From NCBI GenBank assembly GCA_020724265.1, contig DYHH01000034.1, positions 1 to 36,603 on the forward strand: DNA of 36,603 nt. Direction: 5' to 3'. Under the pieces are notes generated by a model that worked only from the letters and a program-made list of their open reading frames with translations, did no database searches and was not told the origin of the DNA. Positions 1 to 8,373 of the stretch are shown here, piece after piece (the first letter of the stretch is position 1; each line of letters opens with the position of its first letter). The position numbers were made by a program, and so were the translations under genes. The stretch comes from Melioribacter roseus (GTDB taxonomy: Bacteria; Bacteroidota; Ignavibacteria; Ignavibacteriales; Melioribacteraceae).

Positions 1-45
1 AATAAAATAATTTTTGATTAAACTGAGTAAATACGGAGATTTATT

Positions 46-993
46 ATGCCAGAGAATCATCATAAAGTGATAATTATCGGTTCCGGTCCTGCCGGGTTAA
101 CCGCAGCACTTTACAATGCAAGAGCAAACTTAAGCCCCGTTGTTTTCGAAGGAATACAACCGGGTGGTCAATTAACTATTACTACCGAAGTAGAAAATTA
201 TCCCGGTTTTGAAGACGGTATTCAGGGTCCGGAATTAATGGATGTAATGCGTAAGCAAGCTCAACGTTTTGGAGCAAAAACTTTCTTTAAACAAGTAACA
301 AAAGTTGACTTTTCAAAAAGACCGTTTGTTGTTGAAGCTGAAAAAGAAATTTATACTGCGGATGCAGTCATTATTTCTACCGGTGCAACAGCAAAATGGC
401 TTGGAATACCAAGTGAAGAAAAATATATGGGTTACGGTGTATCGGCTTGTGCTACATGTGATGGATTCTTTTTTAAGAATCAAAAAGTAATTGTAATCGG
501 CGGCGGCGATTCTGCTATGGAAGAAGCAAATTATTTAACCAAATTTGCCTCTGAGGTTTTAGTAGTTCACAGAAGAGAAGAATTCCGCGCTTCCAAAATT
601 ATGGAAGAACGTGCTAAGAAAAATCCTAAAATAAAGTTTGCACTTAACAAAGTTGTAAAAGAAATTCTGGGTGAAGAAGAAAACGGAAAAAAAGTAACCG
701 GTGCTATATTGGAAGATACACGTGACGGCTCAACGGAAAAAGTTGAAGTTGACGGTATATTCTTAGCTATTGGACACAAACCAAATACCGACTTGTTCAA
801 AGATCAACTTGAAATGGATGAAACCGGGTATTTAATAGTAAAAGGTGCATCAACTTATACTAATATTGATGGTGTATTTGCTGCCGGTGATGTTGCCGAT
901 CATGTTTACCGCCAAGCTGTTACGGCAGCCGGGATGGGCTGCAAAGCTGCAATTGACGCCGAAAGATGGTTAGCTGATCAGGGTATTGAATAA
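46..993 (+). CDS. trxB: Thioredoxin reductase (NADPH)
   Basis: FAD- and NADPH-dependent flavoenzyme that reduces thioredoxin in the cytoplasm. At 315 residues it has normal TrxB length. Visible motifs are the FAD dinucleotide fold GSGPAG (about residues 12-17), the redox-active pair CATC (C135/C138) followed by DG, the NADPH fold GGGDSA (152-157), the NADPH-phosphate-binding HRREEFR (175-181), and the C-terminal FAD motif GVFAAGDV. The ATG is preceded by CGGAG at suitable spacing. It is read as a single gene; the following HEPN remnant starts 128 bp downstream. Family assignment is secure. The gene for its thioredoxin partner is not in view. Confidence 0.97.
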   Translation: MPENHHKVIIIGSGPAGLTAALYNARANLSPVVFEGIQPGGQLTITTEVENYPGFEDGIQGPELMDVMRKQAQRFGAKTFFKQVTKVDFSKRPFVVEAEKEIYTADAVIISTGATAKWLGIPSEEKYMGYGVSACATCDGFFFKNQKVIVIGGGDSAMEEANYLTKFASEVLVVHRREEFRASKIMEERAKKNPKIKFALNKVVKEILGEEENGKKVTGAILEDTRDGSTEKVEVDGIFLAIGHKPNTDLFKDQLEMDETGYLIVKGASTYTNIDGVFAAGDVADHVYRQAVTAAGMGCKAAIDAERWLADQGIE

Positions 994-995
994 TC

Positions 996-1037
996 TTTTA
1001 GTGGGTGTTCAGAATTTATTAGTTGGAACGCCTAAAA
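996..1037 (+). terminator. Weak hairpin after trxB
   Basis: TTTTA plus GGTGTTC (996-1000, 1004-1010) can pair with GAACGCC plus TAAAA (1026-1037), with a three-base bulge and one G-U pair. The loop is long (15 nt) and no clean T-run follows, so this is only a possible terminator placed where one would be expected. Confidence 0.3.
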
Positions 1038-1121
1038 TCATAAACTATTATTACTATAAATTATTTGTTTTCTTGTAGTATTAAAAATTTATAAATTCCA
1101 TTATAACTTTGAGTAATAGTT

Positions 1122-1519
1122 GTGAATGAAAAGACTCTAAAATTTTGGGTAGATTCTTCGGACTATGATTTGGTAATTATGGAAGCAATGTTTGAAACAG
1201 ATAGGCTTCTATATGTCGGATTCATGGCTCATCAATCTATTGAAAAATTTTGAAGGGTTTTTATGTAAAACTCTATAATGAAATACCTCCTTTTACACAC
1301 AATCTTATTTTGTTAGCGGAAAAAATAAAATTAAAAAACGAATTAAGTGAAGATCAAATTGAATTATTAAGTATTTTGAATCCTCTCAATATTGAAGCTC
1401 GTTATCCAAAGTACAAAGAAGATTTGTTAAAAAGTTTATCAACAGATAAGTGTTTAGAAATAATTTCTAAAACAAAAGAACTACAAAAATGGGTGAAATC
1501 GAAATTAGAGATAGTGTAA
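1122..1519 (+). pseudogene. HEPN-domain protein interrupted by a -1 frameshift
   Basis: A GTG start at 1122 opens a frame of 43 codons that ends ...AHQSIEKF-stop (TGA at 1251). The HEPN sequence then continues without a gap in another frame from 1250: LKGFYVKLYNEIPPFTHNLI..., ending at 1519. Joined, it gives about 132 residues typical of the HEPN family (PF05168): the helix with ..QSIEKFLKG.., then PFTH, then EARYP. The break lies at GAAAAATTTTGAAGG; one extra T (or A) restores the frame. HEPN proteins of this type partner with a minimal nucleotidyltransferase, and one follows directly, overlapping by 31 bp. No canonical R-x4-6-H RNase motif is evident, so toxin activity cannot be assumed even if the frame were intact. 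It could be a decayed gene, a sequencing error in the short homopolymer, or slippage. Confidence 0.72.
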
Positions 1520-1815
1520 ATAAGTATATCAATCTTCTGAATAGATTTTTTGATCTTAAGATGGTTGTATTATACGGCTCATTTGCTAAAGGTAATGCAG
1601 ACGAAAATAGTGATATCGATTTAGCGGTCTTCATCAACAAAGATGAAGAAAATAGAGACCATCTTAAAGATTCTGCTTTACTAAATAAACTAATTTGTAA
1701 TACTGATTGCAGAATTGAACCGGTATTGTATTATTATAATGAACTTGAATCTCTTGAAGAAGCTAGCTTCATTTCCGATATTTTGAACTCAGGAATAGTT
1801 CTTTTTAAGAATTAA
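1489..1815 (+). CDS. Minimal nucleotidyltransferase (MNT) of a HEPN/MNT pair
   Basis: A 108-residue protein of the DNA polymerase beta-like nucleotidyltransferase superfamily. It shows the signature VLYGSFAKG followed by SDIDLAVF: the GS motif and the two metal-binding Asp of DxD (near residues 42-44). A later acidic residue in RIEPVLYY may complete the metal site. In described type VII toxin-antitoxin pairs the MNT antitoxin AMPylates or otherwise modifies the HEPN toxin; whether that holds here is inference. Its start lies inside the last 31 bases of the HEPN frame, so the two are probably co-transcribed. The MNT frame is intact while its HEPN partner is frameshifted. Confidence 0.85.
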   Translation: MGEIEIRDSVNKYINLLNRFFDLKMVVLYGSFAKGNADENSDIDLAVFINKDEENRDHLKDSALLNKLICNTDCRIEPVLYYYNELESLEEASFISDILNSGIVLFKN

Positions 1816-1848
1816 CTTTTTGCAAATATTAACTGCCTTTTCATTTTA

Positions 1849-2181
1849 TTATTCTTTGTATTTCTTACTGATAAAAAATGATGCAACAAAGCCTAAACCA
1901 GTCATTGTAAATAGTAAAAACGGAACCCATTCCTCGTAGCCTGTTAATTCTTTAAGAAGCAGACCACCGCCGAGACCTAAACCAAAAAAGAAAGTTACAA
2001 TTCCTATTTTCAGCATTGCTAAAGGGTCACGCTTTTTACTATAAAGAGCCATCATCTGCTCGGTTGACAAACCGCGCTCAATAATTGTTGATCTTTCTCT
2101 ATACCGCAGATAAAAATACGCAATTAGAACTGCACCGGTCGAGAAAAATATTATTGGTACTACTATTACTTCAGAGCCCAT
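1849..2181 (-). CDS. Small membrane protein, DUF6249-like
   Basis: A 110-residue protein with an N-terminal membrane segment (about residues 5-25, VIVVPIIFFSTGAVLIAYFYL), a charged cytoplasmic stretch RYRERSTIIERGLS, and two further hydrophobic segments (about 58-80 and 86-104). This layout resembles the small DUF6249 proteins often found beside ECF sigma factor genes in Bacteroidota-type genomes (recognised by pattern, not by a search). AAGGAG sits before the ATG. It is transcribed divergently from the sigma factor and carries the same promoter-like motif, which suggests shared control. The biochemical role is unknown; a membrane sensor or an accessory of the sigma/anti-sigma circuit is only a guess. 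Confidence 0.7.
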   Translation of the reverse strand: MGSEVIVVPIIFFSTGAVLIAYFYLRYRERSTIIERGLSTEQMMALYSKKRDPLAMLKIGIVTFFFGLGLGGGLLLKELTGYEEWVPFLLFTMTGLGFVASFFISKKYKE

Positions 2182-2210
2182 TTTATTCTCCTTGTTTTTG
2201 TATCTAAAAC

Positions 2211-2241
2211 TTTTGACTTATTAATAAAAAAAAGGTTACAC
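2211..2241 (-). promoter_or_regulatory. ECF-type promoter motif, site 1 (towards DUF6249 gene)
   Basis: Read on the minus strand: TGTAACC (2240-2234), 16 nt, then GTCAAAA (from 2217). It shares both boxes and near-identical spacing with two other sites in the same intergenic region. It ends about 30 bp before the gene's ATG, a suitable distance for a -35/-10 promoter. Confidence 0.55.
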
Positions 2242-2282
2242 TCAATTTAATTTTATTGCACTTCTCATTTTTCTTTCACTTA

Positions 2283-2313
2283 TTATGACTGAAACTTTCG
2301 TATGTAGGTTACA
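2283..2313 (-). promoter_or_regulatory. ECF-type promoter motif, site 2 (minus strand)
   Basis: Read on the minus strand: TGTAACC (2313-2307), 17 nt, then GTCATAA (2289-2283). This is a second, upstream copy facing the DUF6249 gene, which may therefore have tandem promoters. Confidence 0.5.
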
Positions 2314-2332
2314 AGCTCATATTGGAATAATG

Positions 2333-2363
2333 TGTAACCTTTTTAGAGTTTCTTAAGTCATAA
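2333..2363 (+). promoter_or_regulatory. ECF-type promoter motif, site 3 (towards sigma factor gene)
   Basis: TGTAACC (2333-2339), 17 nt, then GTCATAA (2357-2363) on the plus strand, immediately before the sigma factor ATG at 2372. Transcription from it would give a very short leader. Together with site 1 it forms a perfect 12-bp inverted repeat (2230-2241 against 2332-2343). The arrangement suggests autoregulation. Confidence 0.55.
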
Positions 2364-2371
2364 GTTATGAA

Positions 2372-2938
2372 ATGAAAAAATTAACCGATGAGCAGATAAT
2401 AGAATCAATTAAAAAAGGTAATCAATCGGATTTTGCTCTTTTAGTTGATCGTTACAAGGACAAAGCATTTTCTTTATTAAGAAAAATATTAAAAAATGAT
2501 ATGGATGCCGAAGAAGCTCTGCAGGATAGTTTTATGAAAGCATATAAGTCACTTGATACTTTTCGTTATGAATCTAAGTTTTCTACATGGTTTTATAGAA
2601 TCACATACAATACTGGTTTAAGTGCAATAGCAAGTTCAAAAAGACAAATTGAAAAAGAAATGACTTCGGTTGAAGATCATTATTATTTAGAATATGAAGA
2701 TGACCGGACTTATGCGGAATCTGAGAATGTTAAACAATACGTAATAAAATTAGTTGATAAGTTACCTCCTCGAAATGCGTTGGTAATTATACTATTTTAT
2801 ATTGATGATATGTCACTCAAAGATATTAGTGAAGTGTTGGAGATTTCATTAGTGAATACTAAAGTATTACTCCATAGATCACGCAACATTTTAAGAGAAA
2901 TGATACTCAAGCATAATTTACAAGAGGTGCTGCGATGA
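2372..2938 (+). CDS. ECF-family RNA polymerase sigma factor
   Basis: A 188-residue sigma-70 family protein of ECF size with only regions 2 and 4. Region 2 (about residues 20-90) includes YKDKAFSLLRKIL, DAEEALQDSFMKAYKSL and the -10 recognition stretch FSTWFYRITYN. Region 4 (about 125-180) has LPPRNALVIILFY, DDMSLKDISEVLEIS and the helix-turn-helix end VNTKVLLHRSRNILRE. The next gene overlaps by 4 bp (ATGA) and encodes its probable anti-sigma factor. Its own upstream region carries a bipartite motif shared with the divergent membrane protein, consistent with autoregulation. The stimulus cannot be read from the sequence. Confidence 0.93.
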   Translation: MKKLTDEQIIESIKKGNQSDFALLVDRYKDKAFSLLRKILKNDMDAEEALQDSFMKAYKSLDTFRYESKFSTWFYRITYNTGLSAIASSKRQIEKEMTSVEDHYYLEYEDDRTYAESENVKQYVIKLVDKLPPRNALVIILFYIDDMSLKDISEVLEISLVNTKVLLHRSRNILREMILKHNLQEVLR

Positions 2939-3459
2939 AAGAGTTAACTGACGAATTAATAAATAAATACATAGATAACGAATTAACAGTTTCGGAAATA
3001 AATCAATTAAAAGAATATCTATCTGCACATCCGAGCGAATTAGAGAAATTGAAAGCTCACAAACTTGTTGATTCTATTTTAAGTGAACTGGAATTTGATT
3101 CGGCTCCGGATAATATTACCAATAAAATAATGTCGAAAATAAAAACGGTCTATTCAGTTAAACCTCATAAAAATTATTTCATACGGATTATTTTTTCATT
3201 GTTCGGTTTGGGTTTTGTTGGTATTTATTTATTCGGGTTAACTCAAGTGTCAAAAGAATCTATGAGCGGTAATCAGGAAATCATAGTTAAAATTTTTGAT
3301 TACTTGAATGATGTGATTCCTTCTGTAAATTTTGCACTTAGCTCCGACGTATTTATGCTGGTTATCTCAACATTTGTTCTTATTACGTTTATCGCAACAT
3401 ATTTAATGATCAATTCACATAAAATGTTCAAAGATAATATAGAAAATCTTTCTCATTGA
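2935..3459 (+). CDS. Probable membrane anti-sigma factor
   Basis: 174 residues. The cytoplasmic N-terminus (LINKYIDNELTVSEINQLKE...HPSELEKL) has the helical pattern of anti-sigma domains but lacks the Cys/His zinc ligands of the ZAS type. Two hydrophobic segments follow at about residues 83-102 and 141-162, with a short extracytoplasmic loop between. The start overlaps the sigma gene stop by 4 bp, indicating translational coupling, as expected for a sigma/anti-sigma pair held at fixed ratio. The sensing mechanism (proteolysis or conformational change) is not visible. The function is inferred from position and architecture rather than a recognised strong domain. Confidence 0.75.
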   Translation: MKELTDELINKYIDNELTVSEINQLKEYLSAHPSELEKLKAHKLVDSILSELEFDSAPDNITNKIMSKIKTVYSVKPHKNYFIRIIFSLFGLGFVGIYLFGLTQVSKESMSGNQEIIVKIFDYLNDVIPSVNFALSSDVFMLVISTFVLITFIATYLMINSHKMFKDNIENLSH

Positions 3460-3524
3460 TTTCTTTAGATTGCCTTTCGCTTAAGTGATTTCTATTTTAG
3501 ATTAATCACTATTTAACAATATTT

Positions 3525-4433
3525 ATGAATACGAAATCAGGTTATGTTACAATAATCGGTAAACCGAATGCAGGCAAATCAACCTTAATGAATGCAATGC
3601 TTGGTGAAAGATTGTCAATAATTTCAAGCAAACCCCAAACCACAAGAAAGAATATATTAGGAATCATTTCCGACGAAGATCATCAAATTATTTTTCTTGA
3701 TACACCCGGTATTTTAGAACCTGTCTATTTGCTTCAGGAAAAAATGGTTGAGTTTATAAATCAAGCAATTAAAGATGCCGATATTCTTCTTGTTCTATTT
3801 GACATTGAAACTGATCCAGGTGGAAGTGAAATTTTAGAAGATGAAATTTTATTTAAAAATATTCATAAACACAGAGCAAAAAAAATAGCAATAATTAATA
3901 AAGTTGATCTTTCGAATGATGTACAGGTGAAAAGATTAGCCGAAAAGTTAGAGAATACAAAACTCTTTGATGAAATATTAACGGTTTCAGCATACCTTGG
4001 ATTTAACGTAAATATTTTGCTGGATAAAATTAAAGAACTTCTCCCGGTCGGACCTAAATATTATCCCGATGATCAGATATCAAACGAGAATGAAAGATTT
4101 TTTGTATCCGAAATAATCCGTGAAAAAATATTTGAGCTCTATCAAGATGAAATTCCCTTCAGTACTGAAGTGCTGATTGAAGATTTCAAAGAAAGAGAAA
4201 AAGCTAAAGATTTTATCTCAGCTTCAATAATTGTTGAAAAGGAAACGCAGAAACCTATTATAATTGGTAAGAACGGTGAAATGATAAAAAAGCTTGGTAA
4301 AATCTCCCGAACATCTATTGAAAATTTTCTCGGCAGAGAGGTTTATCTTGAATTGCGCGTAAAGGTTAGACCTAAATGGAGAAGTAATCAAAATCTACTA
4401 AAGAACTTCGGGTATTCGGTAAATAATGAATAA
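3525..4433 (+). CDS. era: GTPase Era, 16S rRNA maturation factor
   Basis: 302 residues, normal for Era. The GTPase domain shows G1 GKPNAGKS (12-19), the G2 region KPQTTRKNILGI, G3 DTPG (59-62), G4 NKVD (125-128) and G5 VSAYLG. The C-terminal KH domain (about 200-290) includes IIVEKETQKPIIIGKNGE. Era binds the 3' end of 16S rRNA and helps assemble the 30S subunit at the inner face of the membrane. It heads the long overlapping gene run; the next gene starts 8 bp before its stop. The ATG follows a weak AT-rich leader. Confidence 0.96.
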   Translation: MNTKSGYVTIIGKPNAGKSTLMNAMLGERLSIISSKPQTTRKNILGIISDEDHQIIFLDTPGILEPVYLLQEKMVEFINQAIKDADILLVLFDIETDPGGSEILEDEILFKNIHKHRAKKIAIINKVDLSNDVQVKRLAEKLENTKLFDEILTVSAYLGFNVNILLDKIKELLPVGPKYYPDDQISNENERFFVSEIIREKIFELYQDEIPFSTEVLIEDFKEREKAKDFISASIIVEKETQKPIIIGKNGEMIKKLGKISRTSIENFLGREVYLELRVKVRPKWRSNQNLLKNFGYSVNNE

Positions 4434-5376
4434 CCATCCTCCTTCCGGAAGAAAATATCTCGGTGAAGCTGCACTTCTAATTGCTACTATTATTTGGGGC
4501 GGTACTTTTGTTATCATTAAAGAATCGTTAAATGATGTTTCCCCGATGTTGTTTATCACGCTTAGATTTTCTTTAGCTGCGGTAATTCTCTTACCAATAT
4601 TTTTTATCAAAAGAAAATTATTTACCCGTGAATTACTATTAAGCGGTATGCTGCTTGGACTATTTTTGTTCTTAGGTTTTTCAACTCAAACCGTCGGATT
4701 AAAGTTTACAACTGCAACTCGTTCCGGATTTATTACCGGCACAATGGTTGTGTTTGTTCCAATCTTACAACTTATAATAAAAAAACGTCCGCCCACAAAA
4801 GGTGCTATTGCCGGTACATTTTTAGTATTTCTCGGTTTATCGTTTTTATCTTCAGACGGTAATTCTATTTTTACTTTGTTTAGTGAACTCGGAGAAAATT
4901 TTAATTTCGGTGATTTTATGACTCTGCTTTGTGCAGTCTTCTTTGCATTCCAAATTGTTTATATAGATATAATTTCACGAAAATATGATTTCTGGCTTCT
5001 CACTTTTACTCAATTAGCTTCGGTTTCCGTGTTAGGAATTTTTGCAACTATTCTTTTTGACGTCACTTCAATTGAGAATGTAAAATTAATTTCAACTGAT
5101 TATCTTTTGTTTGGAATATTATATACCGGGTTACTTGCTACACTTATTAATATTGCAATACAAACTAAGTTTCAAAAGGAAGTTACACCAACGAAAGCCG
5201 GTATAATTTATTCCTTCGAACCATTGTTCGCGGCTTTGTTTGCATTCTTTTTATTAAATGAGAAAATCACTAATTTTGGCGTCATTGGTGGTGCTTTAAT
5301 TTTTCTTGGACTATTAGTTTCAGAAGCTTACGATAGTATGAAATTAATATATGAGCAAAGACTTAAAAAGAGTTGA
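4426..5376 (+). CDS. EamA/DMT-family transporter
   Basis: 316 residues with about ten hydrophobic segments in two repeated EamA halves. The first half contains LIATIIWGGTFVIIKESL and the TTATRSGFITG stretch; the second contains FEPLFAALFAFFLLNEKI, the usual EamA end motif. Members export or import small metabolites (amino acids, nucleosides and others) across the inner membrane; the substrate here is unknown. The start overlaps era by 8 bp and the end overlaps the acylphosphatase start by 26 bp, so it is part of the same transcript. Confidence 0.88.
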   Translation: MNNHPPSGRKYLGEAALLIATIIWGGTFVIIKESLNDVSPMLFITLRFSLAAVILLPIFFIKRKLFTRELLLSGMLLGLFLFLGFSTQTVGLKFTTATRSGFITGTMVVFVPILQLIIKKRPPTKGAIAGTFLVFLGLSFLSSDGNSIFTLFSELGENFNFGDFMTLLCAVFFAFQIVYIDIISRKYDFWLLTFTQLASVSVLGIFATILFDVTSIENVKLISTDYLLFGILYTGLLATLINIAIQTKFQKEVTPTKAGIIYSFEPLFAALFAFFLLNEKITNFGVIGGALIFLGLLVSEAYDSMKLIYEQRLKKS

Positions 5377-5635
5377 AATAATAGCAAAAGGATTAGTACA
5401 AGGCGTCGGTTTCCGCTGGTTTGTACTTAAACACGCACAACAGTTTGGGTTAAAAGGTTATACAAAAAATTTATTCAGCGGTGAAGTTTATTCTGTTGCC
5501 GAGGGTGAGAAATTTTTATTGGATGAATTTGTTAAAAAAATTAAAGTCGGTCCTATGCATGCAGATGTGAGAGATATTTCTGTTAAATGGTGTGAAGCTA
5601 AAAACGAATTTACACATTTTGAGATAAGACATTGA
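5351..5635 (+). CDS. acyP: Acylphosphatase
   Basis: 94 residues, the standard size. It hydrolyses acyl phosphates such as acetyl phosphate or carbamoyl phosphate. The phosphate-binding loop GLVQGVGFR holds the catalytic Arg (near residue 22), and KNLFSGEV contains the catalytic Asn that orients the water. The start overlaps the EamA gene by 26 bp, and its stop overlaps the ispF TTG start as TTGA. Identification rests on the clear family signature. Confidence 0.93.
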   Translation: MSKDLKRVEIIAKGLVQGVGFRWFVLKHAQQFGLKGYTKNLFSGEVYSVAEGEKFLLDEFVKKIKVGPMHADVRDISVKWCEAKNEFTHFEIRH

Positions 5636-6123
5636 GCAATCAATTTAGAATTGGTTTCGGTTATGATGTTCATCAGTTGACCGAAAAAAGAAAACTCTTC
5701 TTGGGCGGTATTAAAATACCTCATAAAAAAGGATTAAAAGGACATTCTGATGCCGACGCACTTCTTCATTCAATTACCGATGCAATACTAGGTTCATTAG
5801 CGTTAGGAGACATTGGAACTCATTTCCCTAATACCGATCCCCGGTATAAGGGAATAGAGAGTAGAATATTACTCACCAAATCTTATGAATTAGTTAAGAA
5901 TAAAGGTTATTCCATTTCAAATATTGACGCTACAGTTGTTGCCGAACAACCGAAACTCAATCCATATATTTATGAGATGCGTAAAAGTGTTTCCGATATT
6001 CTGAATCTTTCAGTTGATCAGGTTTCTATTAAAGCAACTACCTCGGAAAAGATGGGATTTGTCGGTGAGGAGAAAGGTATTAAAGTTTATGCTGTTGTAT
6101 TAATCTATAAAGATGAAAATTAA
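5632..6123 (+). CDS. ispF: 2-C-methyl-D-erythritol 2,4-cyclodiphosphate synthase
   Basis: 163 residues. This MEP-pathway enzyme converts CDP-methylerythritol 2-phosphate to the cyclic diphosphate with loss of CMP, towards isoprenoids. It has the N-terminal GYDVH (D12 and H14 zinc ligands), GHSDADALLH (H38, H46), GDIGTHFP, and the C-terminal KATTSEKMGF. A TTG start at 5632 is used, overlapping the previous stop; no in-frame ATG precedes the conserved FGYDVH. The DedA gene starts on the last base of its stop codon. Confidence 0.96.
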   Translation: MSNQFRIGFGYDVHQLTEKRKLFLGGIKIPHKKGLKGHSDADALLHSITDAILGSLALGDIGTHFPNTDPRYKGIESRILLTKSYELVKNKGYSISNIDATVVAEQPKLNPYIYEMRKSVSDILNLSVDQVSIKATTSEKMGFVGEEKGIKVYAVVLIYKDEN

Positions 6124-6731
6124 TGTTAGAAGATATTCTCTCATACATAAACACGGTTGATACTACCTACATATATCTTATTCTGTTTTTCTTTGCATTT
6201 ATTGAAAACGTTTTCCCACCTTCGCCAAGCGATGTAGTTATTGTAGTAGGTTCGTCATTAATTGCTTCAACAGAACTTGCATTTATTCCCATATTATTTA
6301 TTACAAGTATCGGCAGCGCGCTTGGTTTTATATTGATGTACTATGTCGGTAAGTTCTTCGGTGAAAAATTATTAAGACGCGGCAAAATAAAATTTATTAA
6401 ACATGGCGATATATTAAAAGCCGATAGATGGTTTAGAAAGTGGGGCTATAAATTAATACTGGCAAACCGTTTTCTACCCGGAACACGTTCTGTAATCAGC
6501 TTTTTTGCCGGTGTACATGAACTGGATGTAGGTCGTACTTTTATATTTTCTGCAATAAGCGCTTTTGTTTGGAATGCTTTTATTATTTATTTGGGGATGG
6601 TAGTCGGTCATAATGTTGAGTTGATTGACTATTACCTGAATACATATTCGTATGGAATTATTGCTTTAACTGTTGCAGTGATTGCTGTTATACTAATTAG
6701 AATTTTCTGGCGAAAAAAGAAAGTAAACTAA
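6123..6731 (+). CDS. DedA-family membrane protein
   Basis: 202 residues with several membrane segments. The DedA signature is visible in ENVFPPSPSDVV near the N-terminus and in LANRFLPGTRSVISFFAG (about residues 115-133), the F/Y-x-R-x-x-P-G-x-R motif. Members act as flippases or scramblases for undecaprenyl phosphate or phospholipids and affect membrane homeostasis. The start shares one base with the ispF stop. Whether this one handles undecaprenyl phosphate or another lipid cannot be told; the neighbouring Lnt gene also acts on the inner membrane. Confidence 0.9.
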   Translation: MLEDILSYINTVDTTYIYLILFFFAFIENVFPPSPSDVVIVVGSSLIASTELAFIPILFITSIGSALGFILMYYVGKFFGEKLLRRGKIKFIKHGDILKADRWFRKWGYKLILANRFLPGTRSVISFFAGVHELDVGRTFIFSAISAFVWNAFIIYLGMVVGHNVELIDYYLNTYSYGIIALTVAVIAVILIRIFWRKKKVN

Positions 6732-6735
6732 TTTG

Positions 6736-8373
6736 ATGGATAATAATGAATACACGGTTAAGTTGAAGGTTGATTTGAAAAGAGAGAGAAGGAAAGACTT
6801 ATTCCTTGCTTTAATTAGTGGTATAATGTTTGCATTGGCATTCCCTCCTTTGCCCTTTTTTCCGTTACTCTTTGCTGCACTTATTCCGTATTTCATCATT
6901 ATTGAAAAACGGAAATCTCTTGCATCAATAAATAGAATTACATATTTCACTTTTTTCATATATACAATTATTTCCGGTTATTGGGTTGGAAGCTGGCAGC
7001 CGGAAGCTGATGTTTTCTTGATGATTGCCGGAAGTGCATTGTTGTTTTTTAATCCCATACTTTTCTTGATTCCTTCATCACTTTATTACTTTGCATTTAA
7101 ATCCTTTGGAAGAAAGACCGCACTATTATTTTTCCCGTTATTCTGGGTCACTTCGGAATACTTATATAGTGTAACGGATATCAAATTCCCATGGCTAACC
7201 GCAGGGCATTCGCTTTCTTATTTTAATTCCTTTATTCAAATTGCTGATATTATCGGCTCCTTCGGAATAGGAATTGTTGTAGTATATATTAATGTATTAT
7301 TCTATTTATCATACAAAAAGTATATAGCCGAATTCAAAATTAGTAAGTGCTTATACATTGGTTTACTATTACTGATTGTCCCAATTATCTATGGTGTTTT
7401 AAGAACGAATAAATCAGATAGTAAGGATTTTACAGTAATAGTTGGTGTCGTACAACCTAATTTTAATCCGTGGCAAAAATGGGAAGCCGGAAATTTAAGT
7501 GATCAACTTGAACTTTATCTTTCTTTATCTATAAATGAAATTAAAAATGGTGCAGAGGTTATTATTTGGCCTGAAACAGCTCTGCCGGTTTACCTGCTCG
7601 GCGGTGGATATGAAAATATAGTTCAACGAATTCACAGTTTTTGTGATACGAATAATGTTTCACTTCTAACCGGAATGCCTCATGCCAATTTTTACTTTGA
7701 CAGTACAAAAGCACCGAAAGATGCAAAGAAAACTGCCAGCGGAACATACTATACTTCTTATAATTCAATTCTATTGTTTCAACCCGGAAGAAAAGATGTA
7801 CCGATGTACGGTAAGATGCAGCTTGTTCCATTCGGTGAAAAAGTACCCTTTGTTGAAGACTTACCATTGCTTGGAGATTTAATCAAATGGGGAGTTGGTA
7901 TCTCAAGTTGGAACGAAGGGACGGAACAAAAAGTTTTTGAGATTTTTCATGATAACAAATCATTTAAAGTTGCAGGGCTTGTCTGTTTTGAATCAATTTA
8001 TCCGCGTTTTATTTCGGATTTTGTGAATAACGGTGCTGAACTAATTGTTGTTGTCACAAACGATAGCTGGTACGGCGATTCAAGCGGTCCTTATCAACAT
8101 AAAGAGATTAGTGTTTTACGAGCAATTGAAAATAGACGAACAGTTGTAAGGTCTGCTAACGGCGGTATAAGCTGTGTCATTGATAAATTTGGAAATACTT
8201 TAATTGAAACTGAAATGTACACAAGAACAAGTTTTACTTATGAAGCAGAACTTAATTCAGAAATAACTTTTTATACAAAAACAGCAAACATATTACCGGT
8301 ACTAAGTCTTATGGTTTCATTATTTGTTATGTTTGCATTCACAATTAATAAACTAAAAAAGAAAGCAAAATGA
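6736..8373 (+). CDS. lnt: Apolipoprotein N-acyltransferase
   Basis: 545 residues from the ATG at 6736; a TTG one codon upstream is possible but less likely. The N-terminal half has about six to seven membrane helices. The C-terminal half is a CN-hydrolase (nitrilase-like) domain with the Glu-Lys-Cys triad: E280 in IWPETALP, K360 in GKMQLVPFGE and C417 in LVCFESIYP. A final membrane helix closes the protein. It transfers the third acyl chain to the N-terminus of lipoproteins on the periplasmic side of the inner membrane. This fits a double-membraned cell and the lipoprotein carbonic anhydrase at 22780. Four bp overlap with the aldolase gene. Confidence 0.94.
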   Translation: MDNNEYTVKLKVDLKRERRKDLFLALISGIMFALAFPPLPFFPLLFAALIPYFIIIEKRKSLASINRITYFTFFIYTIISGYWVGSWQPEADVFLMIAGSALLFFNPILFLIPSSLYYFAFKSFGRKTALLFFPLFWVTSEYLYSVTDIKFPWLTAGHSLSYFNSFIQIADIIGSFGIGIVVVYINVLFYLSYKKYIAEFKISKCLYIGLLLLIVPIIYGVLRTNKSDSKDFTVIVGVVQPNFNPWQKWEAGNLSDQLELYLSLSINEIKNGAEVIIWPETALPVYLLGGGYENIVQRIHSFCDTNNVSLLTGMPHANFYFDSTKAPKDAKKTASGTYYTSYNSILLFQPGRKDVPMYGKMQLVPFGEKVPFVEDLPLLGDLIKWGVGISSWNEGTEQKVFEIFHDNKSFKVAGLVCFESIYPRFISDFVNNGAELIVVVTNDSWYGDSSGPYQHKEISVLRAIENRRTVVRSANGGISCVIDKFGNTLIETEMYTRTSFTYEAELNSEITFYTKTANILPVLSLMVSLFVMFAFTINKLKKKAK

